Origin: Margaritispora aquatica
Taxonomy: Eukaryota > Ascomycota > Leotiomycetes > Helotiales > Discinellaceae
Length of the DNA: 64,000 bases
Direction: 5' to 3'
NCBI GenBank assembly: GCA_007644065.1
Contig: VJWN01000012.1
Location: 237,758-301,757, forward strand
Part shown: positions 12,950-23,474 of the stretch, one piece after another
Layout: every line of letters begins with the position of its first letter
Position numbering within the stretch: the first letter of the stretch is position 1
Notes under the pieces: model-generated
Databases searched by the model: none
What the model was told of the DNA's origin: nothing
Seen by the model: only the letters and a program-made list of their open reading frames with translations
Position numbers and translations under genes: made by a program

Positions 12950-13364
12950 TGGGAAGGGAGGTGATGGAGGAAAATTGGAGGAGGGAAAGAGGGCCTGGGG
13001 ATGGATGGATGGGAGTCTTGTGATACCAGTTTGAACTTGAAATTTCCTCGCGAGCGCGCGCGTTGCTGGAATTTTGCCTTGTACGTTATCAGCCAGTTAA
13101 TGACGCAATATAGTATTCATAACCTTACATACCTAGCTATGGCTAATATCTTTATGTGTTGGATATCTGAGCGCTTTGGAATTGTGAATACCACGCTACA
13201 GCTGTAGAGGATTGAAAATTTATTTCAGATTAAACTTAAACTTTCACTCGAAAAACCAAGAATTGAAAAATAATTCGTGATTTAGATTAAAACTAAGTAA
13301 ACTCAGCTTGTAGCCCGTGAAATGACCTCAAAGTTGGAGCGTTTACCGACTTGTGATCTGATTT
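12950..13364. other. Intergenic flank of the inverted-repeat element
   Basis: AT-rich spacer downstream of the SMP/C2 gene, no coding signal. Confidence 0.5.
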
Positions 13365-13372
13365 TTATTTTC
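13365..13372. repeat. Left target-site duplication TTATTTTC
   Basis: Identical to 14029-14036, immediately outside the inverted repeats. Confidence 0.8.
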
Positions 13373-14028
13373 GGGTACGATTAAAATGGCAACTGTATAG
13401 CATAACTCGCATAACTCTCCCGCTTCATAATCCAGCCACGACCCACACTAGCTATACTCAATTAGGAATAGTCTAGGCCCGAGTCTAGTAATCCATACAA
13501 CCCCCGCTCTATACCTGATACCTAAGGTAGGTTTACCTTAATAAAAATAAAAAAAACATTTACTAGCTTAATTACGTCTATATTATAACTAGTACGTAAT
13601 ATACTATAATAAAGTTAGTCCTAATTACCTTAGAACCACGAGCTCTAGGTATATCGTTTAAGTTATTTTAGCTTTTATTCAATAATTTTTATATAGTCTA
13701 AATATTATATAATACTATCTAACTACGCCTTACTAATATCACTAATGTACGTATCTATTAATATAAACTATTACGTGATATACCTCTTACTAGTAGCTCT
13801 TTATAGTGAGCTAGTACGACGAAACGAATTATTAACTTTTATAGCGTTAAATACCTACTTATATAGTTCTTAAATTCGAAGATCACGTGGGAGTTTACTA
13901 CGTATAAAGCATGTGATACTATTTTAAGGCTATTCTTAATTGGGTATAGCTAGTGTGGGTCGTGGCTGGATTATGAAGCGGGAGAGTTATGCGAGTTATG
14001 CTATACAGTTGCCATTTTAATCGTACCC
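13373..14028. mobile_element. 656-bp MITE-like element with 99-bp terminal inverted repeats
   Basis: The left end (13373-13471) and the reverse complement of the right end (13930-14028) match at 97 of 99 positions. The outer 85 bp are identical and the two mismatches are transitions. Both ends start GGGTACGATT. The same 8 bp (TTATTTTC) flanks both sides (13365-13372 and 14029-14036) and fits a target-site duplication. The interior is very AT-rich, full of TA dinucleotides, and has no coding frame, so the element cannot move by itself. An 8-bp duplication fits hAT-type transposases, though 99-bp inverted repeats are long for that group. Near-perfect ends suggest fairly recent insertion. Confidence 0.88.
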
Positions 14029-14036
14029 TTATTTTC
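14029..14036. repeat. Right target-site duplication TTATTTTC
   Basis: Identical to 13365-13372, immediately outside the inverted repeats. Confidence 0.8.
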
Positions 14037-16439
14037 GACAATCACGATATTTAAAGCTAAGGCTGTGTGTAAGAGTGTATTTTATGAGTCAGTATATGTG
14101 TATTTAAGAAATCAATTGACGGGCAAGAAAAGATCTTCTTCATACTCAACAGAGAGCCTAGTGAAGGGATTGATCTTGGAGATTGGAAGGGATTAAATGC
14201 AGAATTTGTGGAATATGCATGTTTGCATTCAAATCGATGTGCTTGAGACAACAAACGCATTCATACTAGGACTTGTCGGGTTTCAATATCTTGCTCAACT
14301 GTGGACTTCAGGCTGTAATTGGTAACGAGACTTGTGGGTCATTGTCGTTTTGAGTGTGGCAGTGGTGTGGTAGAGAAGTTGACAACCGCTGCTGGCACGT
14401 CAAACAGGAGCCGACAGACTGAGAGTATAGGATTAGGCTTATTATTTTCAAGGGCTGCTGATATTTCTTGTGAGGATAAAAGTGCTAATCGAATCTCAGA
14501 TTCTGTACCGATGGCTTTGCCCGAAACAAACGCCGTGCCATGACAGTGTGGGGGTGCCACCGCCGTGTAGTTTTCCATGGTCTTGAAAATAAAACGACTC
14601 GAGAGATATATTTATACACAACATTTAGTTTGCTAAACCCCTCAAGGCCTCAAACTCACTTTCTCTTTAACTTGCAGTGATCGTGCATTCTCTGTCTTGG
14701 TCAACTTTGAAGTGTTGAGAAGTGAAAGTCAATTGAAATGAGCACGACGAAGGACTTCGTAGTTGGGAATGTGAGTAGAAGTATCTCTCAAGCTTCGATA
14801 GACACAGTGAAACTAATCATTCGATGACGAAGAGTATCAAGCCTTAGATTGCTGAATCCAAGAAGGAAGGATGCTCTTCTATGTGGCCTTACATGCTAAT
14901 ATATATACTTTGGAGTTTTGAGCAACTTGGTGTTTTCTGGTTTTTGGACCATGATAGGTGACTTGGTTGCTTATTGAAGACTTATCGGGGACCAGAAATT
15001 GGTTTATGACAGAAAGAGACATCAGCAAAGAGCGATGACAGCCATAAATAAGTAGCCTAAATGACAAAAGTCAAGTGACAATCTCAAGCCCAGTCTCTTG
15101 CTTCGCTGCGTCATTTCCGCTATTGTTTGAGAATGCCTCACAACCTGAACTAAGCTCAGTACTTCAGATACATTCAAAGGTTGGAGAGGGCCAGATAAGA
15201 AAAAATCATTATTTAAGAGATAGTCTCTTTTGTGGCGATCTGAGCATTGCATATATCTTGCCATTGCGGGAGATCGAAGTTGTTTTTACTTTGTTAAACT
15301 CAGATTCAATCCCTCATGATGTATTTATATATGCTCACGTCTTTCAATCATCTAAATGAGAGATCACTACACTCAAGGTCTCCCTAACTTTAACTCTATT
15401 TCGACAACGACTTGCAAAATCTCGCTTAACCCCGCCAACTAGCTAGCCATTCGGACAGGAAATCCGACGGATTTCGCTTTACGTCAATACAAACCTCTAT
15501 CGAAGTACAAAAGACACGAGCTTCATCTTCCAATAAAGAGCAACATTGTAACTCAAGCTCAATAGAGTAAAAGTTTAGGATGCTGAGAAACTAAATAAAT
15601 CTTTAGGTGCGAGGGAGAAGTGTCATGCTTACTCAACCCAACCGACGCCTATATGAAGTACAGTATGGCTTGAAATTGTACTAAGAGAAATTTTTGGCAT
15701 TCTGAGGGCTACGATAGCGAGCGTGACGAGTGTTGACGGAGGAAACGGGAGTGTCTTATTGACAACAAGCACAAAATTGACAGCAAATCTCCAGTCACGA
15801 ACTCCCAATTTTCCACTTGACTAGACCTCATTGGAATGAGAAAACGTAGCACCTCAACTTTTCCCCAGCGGACAGGCGAATCTCGATGAAGTTAGCCAAA
15901 TCGACAGATTTGTGACCGAAACGTTGATTGCGTCGAATCATCAGCTCGATGATATGCTCGTCTTTAACTGCGTCCTGTGAGATACGTTTGTTTCATTTCT
16001 TGGGCGGGGTGGATGGGTATTTATACTTGTGGTTTGGAGAGGAAATTGAAGTGTCGTGAGTGATGCGTGATGCGTGATTTGGGGTGTATTGAGCTTTGAG
16101 TTGGAAAGTGAAAGATGAGATAGGTACGTGATGGGCGTTTAGTGAAAGATGGTGTTTGGAATCTTGATGGTAATAATTTGGCGTGCAATCACTTCTCCAA
16201 GTATCAGCCATATTCCTAATTTATCACAATCCAATATGTCCAGTCACTTCACTCCAGATACCCTCACACTACAAAGTATCGCAAGCGTACATTTCTTTCA
16301 CATTCAAATCTCTACCAGATACACCTTCAACCGACTTCATACCAATTTATCTACACACATATACACCTACACTCAAGCTCACACCTACTAGCTAGCAGCT
16401 TACATCCAAAATCCCAAAAGGCAATACCAAGCAAATCAT
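14037..16439. other. Gene-poor region
   Basis: About 2.4 kb of short open frames on both strands (for example 14339-14578 minus and 15075-15359 plus) without domains or consistent splicing. I see no supportable gene. Confidence 0.45.
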
Positions 16440-18584
16440 CTAATCAAAGACAATAGCAGCCTTAATAGCGCTCTTATTGCGCATACTCTCCAAACACTCG
16501 CCCCACTGCTCAAGCTTGAAGGTCTTGTTGACGATGCCCTCGACCTTGACCTTCCCGGAGTCGAGGTAGTCGATTGCAGCGGCTGAAAAAAGCACCACTC
16601 ATTAGCTTCTTTTGCCCTTACTTGAGAGGGGTTGGGAGGGGAATGGGGAAGACGCACGGAACATGTAAGTTTCGGAGAAAGAACCCAAGATCGTGATCTC
16701 GTCTCCGAAGATCTTGCTAGGTGGCCAGCTGACGCGAGCAGAGGAGCTGTAAACGCCGTAGACGACGAGCTTGCCACCACGTCTGACGCTGTGGAATTGT
16801 TAACATTTCTCATTTCAAACTCTTTTATCACTTCCCCAAAACCACTGGTATATGAAGAGGAAACGTACTAGTTGATGGCATCCTCGAGAATCTTAGGAGA
16901 GCCAGTAGCCTCGACGACGATATCGAAGCCGTATGGGTTGTCGGCCTTAATCTTCTCGAATTGGGCGGTTGGGTTTGAGCGAGAGAGAGAGATGTATTCC
17001 TGTCGTCCGTTAGCTTGATTTGTGAAGAAGGCTCAAGCCAGGATGGAAGGGGACGTACATCACCAGCACCCAGCTTCTTAGCAAGATCCATCTTCAAACC
17101 CTCTGGAGCCGCAACGACGACGTGGCATCCTCCGTTTTGGCGGAGCATCTGCGAAAGACTATTTAAACCATCAGTCCCATTGAAATCTTCTTCTAATTTA
17201 ATTAGCGAAAATAAAGGCGACATACACCAAACCAGTAGGCCCAGCGCCGAACATCAGAACCGATGAGCCGAGCTTAGGAGCAATCTTTTCCAGACCATGA
17301 GCAGCGCACGAAGCTGGCTCGAGCAAGGTAGCGTCAACGTCGGAGAGGTTCTTGATCTTGAAGACCTTCCCGGCTGGGTAGGCACAGAACTCGGCAAAGC
17401 CACCATCTGTATGCTGTTAGGTGCTATCATAGAACGGCGGGAGAAGAAATGCATACCCATGGTAACACCGTGAGCCTCGAAGTTCTCGCAAAGGAGAAGT
17501 TCTCCTCTGCGGCAGTAGAAGCACTCCATGCAGAGCTCGGAGTTGTCAGCTACGACGCGGTCGCCGACCTGAAGGCTGTCAGCGTGATGCTGTATGGAGG
17601 TTTGAGGAATTCCGCCAAATCTACTTACTGAAAAGCCCTTGACATCCTTTCCGATGGCAGCCTACTTGTATATCAGATGTCGTTCCTCATATTAGACAAG
17701 TTCTTTGACTTACGACTTTGCCCACCGTCTCGTGTCCTGAACATCGTCAGCACTCTATTGCACTGAATATTTTGGTTTCCATTTCTAAAGTCCGTATAGA
17801 TAGTACCACTTGACAGTATACTGCATTATATGCTGAGAAGACGTGAGATAGTTGGGCTAGACAAGGAGGAGACATCGTTTGAGTGCCGTTCCTTTCTCAT
17901 ATCCTTGATGTCTCCTCCTTGTCTCGCCCATTCATCTCACTCGGCTAATGTTGGATGTATTTTCAAAGATTTCAAATGACAACTACTCGTAGTTGTATCC
18001 GACCTTGAGCTCCATGGAGGAGCTTTAATAAATATTACAGGAAAAATAAGTCTTTCGTACCGGGAATCAATGGGAACTATAAAACGTAATTAGCGAATTG
18101 ATTTCATGCTAGCTTTCTGCGCCCATCAAGGTAACACCACACCCCACCGCAGCTTGTCAATCCAAACATATATAAAGAGCTCTGCTCACCTTTGCAATGA
18201 ACTCTCCCTCGTGAATGTGCAAATCCTTTAATGTAATCAGCTCAATCCTTTTGTATCCCAACATGAAATCCATACAGTACCACAAACACCACATGCTGCG
18301 ACCTTGATCAAGACATCATTGTCTCTAAGCTTTGGGAGAGGAACAGTGACAATGCTGTATTCCTCTGGCTTTGTATAGCTATCAATTGATCATATCAGCA
18401 TCCTCTTTCATACAATTCCAATTCCGATTCCAATTCCGACACCAAAAAACCTTCGATTATTGCATTGCCAATCATGGATGTTGAGAGCGTCATCGGTTGG
18501 TTGGAGGGGTAAGTGGGATAAGGTACGTCAGGATGCATCATCAACATACCGCAGGGCCTTCATTTCCTTGGGTAAGTTTGCCAT
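16440..18584 (-). CDS. Zinc alcohol dehydrogenase, D-arabinitol dehydrogenase type, 12 exons
   Basis: Twelve exons (18584-18550, 18378-18276, 18225-18190, 18076-18061, 17736-17714, 17661-17629, 17568-17457, 17406-17226, 17158-17059, 16999-16869, 16788-16658, 16582-16440) join in frame to 347 residues. Catalytic zinc ligands lie in [16 protein letters not shown] and PGHETVGK. The structural-zinc cysteines are C-x2-C-x2-C-x7-C in [16 protein letters not shown]. The Rossmann motif is GAGPTG, and the following strand ([11 protein letters not shown]) lacks the acidic residue typical of NAD-specific enzymes, hinting at NADP. The nearest family I know is rust D-arabinitol dehydrogenase; polyol oxidation is likely, the exact substrate open. 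The exon density is high, with exons of 16 and 23 nt. The exon 4-5 intron (324 nt) holds a long inverted repeat. Confidence 0.9.
17843..17940. repeat. Inverted repeat (34-bp arms) inside a dehydrogenase intron
   Basis: 17843-17876 and the reverse complement of 17907-17940 agree at 30 of 34 positions. The 18 bp nearest the loop (AGACAAGGAGGAGACATC) are perfect, and the loop is 30 nt. It lies within the 324-nt intron between exons 4 and 5. I see no flanking target duplication. It would fold into a stable hairpin in the pre-mRNA. Confidence 0.85.
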
Positions 18585-19663
18585 GATGTTCGAGTTCAAT
18601 TGAGTCAATAAATAACCAAAAAGTATAGAATGATGATAGAGAAAGAAATCAACAGAGGAATTGGTACAGCCGTATTGTGTGAGAAGGAAGACACTACGAA
18701 GGAGGGGTAGGAAGCTCTTCCTTTTATGAGATACACTACTGTATCGCAAGAGTTTGCTCAGTAGCAGGTAACTAGTTCCTTGCTTCCCTGCGGTTCATAG
18801 TATTTTGGCTTTACAGAGCGATGAGTTGACTGGTTGTGCTGGTCACCCCGCCCTTAGCTTTGCCTTGGTTGCATTCCTAGAGTGGTGGGGAGCTGATGAG
18901 CCACTGAGGGTGCTCTGTCTGATTTAGGCAAGTTTTGATGGTTTGGCTGAAAAGCCAGCTTGTTTATTGATAATGAGAGGCCTAGAAACCCAAGGTTGAG
19001 GACAAGCAGGTCAAAGATGAGAGTATCAACATCGACGAACAAACAATGTCACAGAGCTGGCATTTCTACCATCATCTTAGTCGTTAGTTGGATTGTCCGA
19101 GCTGGTGGGAATTGATTTTGGAACCTGGAGGCACATTGATCGGCCTTTGGTTCCACTACATATGGCTTGCTGCTAGTCGTCTCATTTGTCTATGCAGATG
19201 CAGATACAGAAACAAAATATGGGGAAAGTCTGGGTTTCCGGACCGGGATGAGGACGGCAAAGGCGCTCTGGGGAATTGTTCGTAGCAACTTTAGAGGGGT
19301 AAAACTTTACATCACGGATGGAGCACTACCAGGAGAAAAGGAAAATGCAGCAAACCTAAGGTAGGAAGCAATCAAGAGAAAGAAGAACAGAAGTCACCTA
19401 CATGAACGGCACCACGCGAATAAGGTGATGGGGTTGTATTTTTCACGCGAAGTGACCAAACTTGAAGAAGGCTCGATATGCTACCTGACAGGTTTGAAGT
19501 GTCAACTTCCCCCTACGACCTATACCTGATGAGCTCTGCTTAAGACACTCATCCCCCCAGCGATTTCTTTCACTCGACCAAACGCGCTACTGTCCAGTCC
19601 AACCATTGTAGAATTCATGTAGGTACCTATGTCGGATGCAATTGAGCAAGCAGAAATGATACT
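18585..19663. other. Intergenic between dehydrogenase promoter and RPS10 3' end
   Basis: About 1.1 kb. Open frames at 19088-19364 overlap in two frames and look incidental. Confidence 0.45.
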
Positions 19664-20325
19664 TTATGCGGCTGGAGGAGCTCCACCACGGCCAGCACCA
19701 CGTCCAAAGCCACCACGGCTAGAAAAAAAGGGTTAGCATCTGTTTGTATATATATTTTTTTTTCCGTTTGCAGAAACTCACAATTGAGGAGCAAACTCTC
19801 CGGATGGAGCACCCTCCTTTCCTCCCTCAGCACCAGCCTCGCGTCTGCGGTATCCTCCCTCACGATCACCACGGTCACGGTCTCCACCACGGCCACCACG
19901 TCCACCGAAAGGCTTGCGCTCGCGCTCGCCCTCGCCACCCATCATTCCACGAGGAGGAGCGTGGGATCGTTGTTGCTTGATGTGGGTAGCTGGGACAATC
20001 TCAGCTGGGAGATGGAGCCACTCGCGGAGGTAGTCGAGACCCTCGGAGGTGAGGGTGTAGTAGTAGTATTGCCATGAGAATTGGGTCTTGACAAAGCCAC
20101 GGGAGGTAAGGGATTGGCAGGCCTTGATGACGAACAGGTTCTTGGTGTCGATATCTGGGTGCTTTGGAAGATCGTACTTCTTGGCGGCCACGAGAACACC
20201 CTCTCTGAAAAGGTACTCGTGGATCTTCTTGCGGTCAGCCTTTGGGATAAGCCTGCGAAAAGAAGCAATTAGTATCTTGTGAATCTGCAATTCAAGCGCG
20301 CAATAATGGTTTCGGGCACTAACAT
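19664..20325 (-). CDS. RPS10: 40S ribosomal protein eS10 (Rps10)
   Basis: Three coding exons (20325-20324, 20252-19782, 19718-19664) give 175 residues. The start codon is split: AT at 20325-20324, then a 71-nt intron (GTTAGT...TCGCAG), then G, giving the conserved N-terminus MLIPKADRKKIHEYLF. The S10 plectin-type winged-helix domain follows (DLPKHPDIDTKNLFVIKACQ, GFVKTQFSWQYYYYTL, GLDYLREWLHLP). The tail is rich in Gly, Arg and Asp and ends in RGG repeats. A second intron (63 nt) joins APQ-F-RGGFGRG. The protein sits at the head of the small subunit near the mRNA entry. The next upstream gene, SDE2, is divergent. Confidence 0.95.
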
Positions 20326-20631
20326 CTTGACGGTTTTGAGGTTTGGTGGTTGTCGGAGTTGTCGATGGTGAGAGTAAAAAGTTCGAGCAGGCTCACAAAA
20401 TAGAAATGGATTTGTGTGAGTGCTCGGCTATCTGGAGCTAGGGCCCCCTTGTTGATGATCGTAAAGGGCTTAGTAGATTTATGGCCAGTTCCTTTCAGCC
20501 TTGTCACATGATGAGAGGATCTCAGCCAGGTGAGGTGGGCCTTGAACTCCAAAGAACATTTGAGTTCAATATCGCATTTCTACAACAACAAATAACGGCA
20601 ATCAACAGCTTTCCTGCTTGACAAAATCACC
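20326..20631. promoter_or_regulatory. Shared upstream region of RPS10 and SDE2
   Basis: 306 bp between two divergent starts, so both promoters must lie here or in the RPS10 first intron. No specific site is identified. Confidence 0.5.
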
Positions 20632-21624
20632 ATGGCGCCCTCAACGATTAATGTGCTCCTAACCTCTTTTCCTGGTCTCAATCTCCCTTCTACACTGGTA
20701 CTTCCGCTACCTGCAGCAACCTCGATATCCAAACTCCAGGAACTCATTGAGGAGCGCGTACCTTTCACCCAGAATCGCCTCATTCTGACAACCATCTCAA
20801 ACAAGCAATTTTCTACAGACTCGGCGCTTCCCATCTCCAGTCTACTATCCAACCCGCAGGATGACTGCCTGTCTCTCCGACTGTCAGTTCCGCTATGCGG
20901 TGGCAAAGGAGGTTTTGGATCACAGTTGCGCGCGGCAGGTGGTCGCATGTCATCGAAGCGAAAGCGCAATCAAGGAGAAGACAATGGCTCTAGCAGAAAT
21001 TTGGATGGAAGAAGGCTCAGGACAGTGAATGAAGCCAAGGCTTTGGCTGAATATCTTGCGATCAAGCCAGAGATGGCGAAGAAGGAAAAAGAAGAGAGGC
21101 GCAAGCGCTGGGAGCAGGTCGTCGAGTTAGCGGAGCGAAGGGAGGAAGAGATGAGATCTGGTAATAAGGGCAAGGTGGATGGAAAATGGGTCGAGGACAA
21201 AGAAGAGGCTGGAGAGAGGACGAGGGAGGCTGTTTTGGCTGCAATGAAGTCTGGAGATTACAAGGACAACCTATTCGCTAGTTCGAACGCAGCTGCGTCT
21301 GGAAACTCAGCAAGTGAGGACGAGGAGATGGCTGGAACGAGCTCTAAAGGAACAACACCTCCATCAGAGCCAGAAGCGAAACCTATGGCTCAAAAGTTTT
21401 TCGGATTTGACGAAGACGACGAGTTTATGAGCAGCGATGAGGAGGAGGCTGAAGAGGCTGACCAAGATGAGCCAGAAATGGAGACAATCGAAGAAGCTGA
21501 AGAGGAGGTTGAAGCAGAAATTATCAAAGAACCTACACCTCCACCAGCTCCAGTTAAGGCCACGAAGAAGAAGGCTCCAGCAAAGGGCAGGGTGACCAAG
21601 GCTAGGGGCAAGGGCAAGTCTTGA
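20632..21624 (+). CDS. SDE2: Sde2 spliceosome-associated protein with ubiquitin-like propeptide
   Basis: Single exon, 330 residues. Residues 1-91 form the ubiquitin-like N-terminal domain, ending in [16 protein letters not shown]. In fission yeast and humans the homologue is cut after this GG, exposing an N-terminal Lys on the mature protein, which joins the spliceosome, promotes splicing of selected introns, and supports genome and telomere stability. A basic patch (SSKRKR) and a helical conserved segment follow ([37 protein letters not shown]). The C-terminal half is acidic and disordered and ends in a Lys/Arg-rich tail ([13 protein letters not shown]). The ATG at 20632 is in good context (ACCATGG). 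Confidence 0.92.
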   Translation: MAPSTINVLLTSFPGLNLPSTLVLPLPAATSISKLQELIEERVPFTQNRLILTTISNKQFSTDSALPISSLLSNPQDDCLSLRLSVPLCGGKGGFGSQLRAAGGRMSSKRKRNQGEDNGSSRNLDGRRLRTVNEAKALAEYLAIKPEMAKKEKEERRKRWEQVVELAERREEEMRSGNKGKVDGKWVEDKEEAGERTREAVLAAMKSGDYKDNLFASSNAAASGNSASEDEEMAGTSSKGTTPPSEPEAKPMAQKFFGFDEDDEFMSSDEEEAEEADQDEPEMETIEEAEEEVEAEIIKEPTPPPAPVKATKKKAPAKGRVTKARGKGKS

Positions 21625-22406
21625 AGAGATGAAGAACGGGATTTGATATTTCCAGCGTGGCGTTGGGGGAAAGGTCTCGAGCGACGGGTCAAACAGCATT
21701 ACAATAATTGCATTTTTGAACGATACTTATGCAAGATCTCCTTCGTCTTACCAAAACGACTGCATGTCTAATGTGTGAGACCTATAGCCATTCTTTTATC
21801 ATAATCGGCTATGATTGTTTTGAGAAAGCTTCTTGGTACAACACCTTCTTTCACACCCCACTTTTTGGTACTTCTCAATTGCCCAATCAGGACATCGCTA
21901 TCCAGCTCCAATAGTCATGACTTCGACCTCTTCGAACCTCAAGATAGCTCCTAAATACCTTTCGACGAACTTGAAGACTTCTAGTTGATATTTTTACTTT
22001 TACATGTCTCGTTTAACCTGATATTTCTTCCTCTATTTCGCTCCCTTATGAACGCCTTATATTTCTTCAACATACCGACATCTACTCTTGTATCTCGTGG
22101 CAGCAGTCACCACCGACGGAACACTCAGTGGCCTGGGGAAGTGCCAGTAATAAGTGTTTGCTGGAAGATTGTTGACCAGTTTAAGTGTAGCATTCAGGGA
22201 GGTATCAAAACAATGCAGCGACCACCTTTATTACCTCCTAACCTATGTATATACCACGCCCTTACACATTTCCTCCAGATCGATAAATTTGTACAATCAA
22301 AATCCAAAGAGAATGGCCTATCCGTTACAAGACGTACATTCCCTTACATTAAAACCCATCCTTTGGCCACCTGAGAATTGGCGATCTCTCTAATATCCAA
22401 GTTTCC
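21625..22406. other. Intergenic holding a decayed 5' gene fragment
   Basis: Contains the degenerate copy (21967-22096) of the amidohydrolase 5' end. The open frame 21985-22374 crosses this copy and has no domain. Confidence 0.5.
21967..22096 (+). repeat. Degenerate duplicate of the amidohydrolase gene 5' end
   Basis: About 130 bp that align to 25171-25299, the 5' leader and first codons of the M20 amidohydrolase gene, at roughly three quarters identity by eye. Shared blocks include AGTTGATATT, ATATTTCTTCAACAT and CATCTACTCTTGTATCTC (CATCCACTCTTGCATCTC in the gene). Most differences are transitions, and this copy tends to have T where the gene has C. The start ATG (25275) corresponds to ATA at 22072-22074, so the copy cannot start the same protein. 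Confidence 0.65.
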
Positions 22407-23474
22407 CTAAAGCTTGAGGTTGAGACCATAAACGCGACCAACATTGGTGTTGGGCGTGTTGATATCAGCAATAGTCAGAACGCTATTATATATTCTACAC
22501 TCCCATACGTTGAGAGCGACCGAGTAGGACATAGTGAACGCCGATTTCAAGTTCAGTGCCGTAAAGCCGGCACAGGTCGCTACGGCCACACAATCAGTGA
22601 TCATGGCGACGGCGGGGTAAGCGCGATAGTTGATTTCGGTTCCGGGAACTGCTGTAAGACATGTACCGGTGAAAAATGGATCAAACGCTGGGACATAGAT
22701 TGCGATACTGGATAGGGGACACACGGCGCGCGATGGAACTGGACAGGCTGTGGTGGTTGCCGCAGGGGGTATACAAGTGGTTTGTGTCGCGGTGACGGTG
22801 AGGGGAGGCGGGGGAGGTCCAGGAATAGTGACGGTGACCGGTGGCGGAGGAGGACCGGGAATGGTAACAGGAGGTCCAGGTTCAGTAACGGTGACTGGTG
22901 GCGGAGGAGGCCCAGGAATAGTGACGGGAGGTCCGGGAATAGTAACTGTGATGGGAGGTGGTGGAGGCCCTGGAATAGTCACAGGAGTAGTGACGGTGAC
23001 GGGAGGATCAGTGACCGTGATTGGAGGAGGTGGTGGTCCAGGAATAGTGACGGTAGGTCCGGGAACAGTAAAAGTACCCGTGGTGCCAGGCAAAGTGACT
23101 GTTCCAGTCAATGTTGCTGTGACGGTACCAATACATGAGGCATCGCATGTTGAATCCGGAGTGGCTGTTGAGGTTGAGGTTGAGGTCGGGGCAGCTGTTG
23201 CGGTTGCACCCAAGCAGGAGCAAGCAGAGCTTACTTTTGCGGCACTACCGCCACATTTCGCTGCAAGGTAGTCTGGAATAGCCATGCCAGGAGTGCTCAG
23301 GTAGCCCGGGCAAAAGCTATTTACTAGGTCGGCACTTTTGTAAAGTGCTCTTTGGCAATTGTTGGGATTGCTGTCACGGTTAGATAAATTTCTTTAGTAC
23401 TTGACGGACGCTTACCAAGCAGCAAAGGTCCCTTGGGTGTAGAGCAACCCAACGATAAAGACAGACTTCATCAT
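22407..23474 (-). CDS. Secreted proline/threonine-rich repeat protein
   Basis: Two exons (23474-23416, 23370-22407) with a 45-nt intron give 340 residues. The N-terminus (MMKSVFIVGLLYTQGTFAA) is a signal peptide. A cysteine-containing N-terminal domain follows (CNPNNCQRAL, FCPGYL, CGGSAAKVSSACSCLG), of a kind common in secreted fungal proteins. Residues about 95-200 are a Thr/Pro-rich repeat built on variants of PPPPPITVT and PGPPVTIPG, probably extended and O-glycosylated. The C-terminal domain has four to six cysteines and hydrophobic blocks (AVCPLSSIAIYVPAFDPFF, ITDCVAVATCAGF). A cell-wall or extracellular role is likely; no enzyme motif is visible. There is no clear GPI signal, since the protein ends NVGRVYGLNLKL. 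Confidence 0.85.

Noticed and set aside
13373..14028. Inverted-repeat element as a hairpin promoter or CRISPR-like array
   Set aside because: One pair of ends with a target duplication is a transposon signature; there are no spacer repeats and the organism is eukaryotic.
14339..14578. 79-codon minus-strand frame in the gene-poor region
   Set aside because: No family match by eye, no introns, and a comparable frame exists on the other strand.
21985..22374. 129-codon plus-strand frame
   Set aside because: Its start lies in the decayed duplicate of the amidohydrolase leader and it shows no domain or splice structure.
22750..23271. 173-codon plus-strand open frame rich in Gly and Val
   Set aside because: It is the antisense of the Pro/Thr repeat in the secreted protein gene; the repeat composition alone keeps it open.
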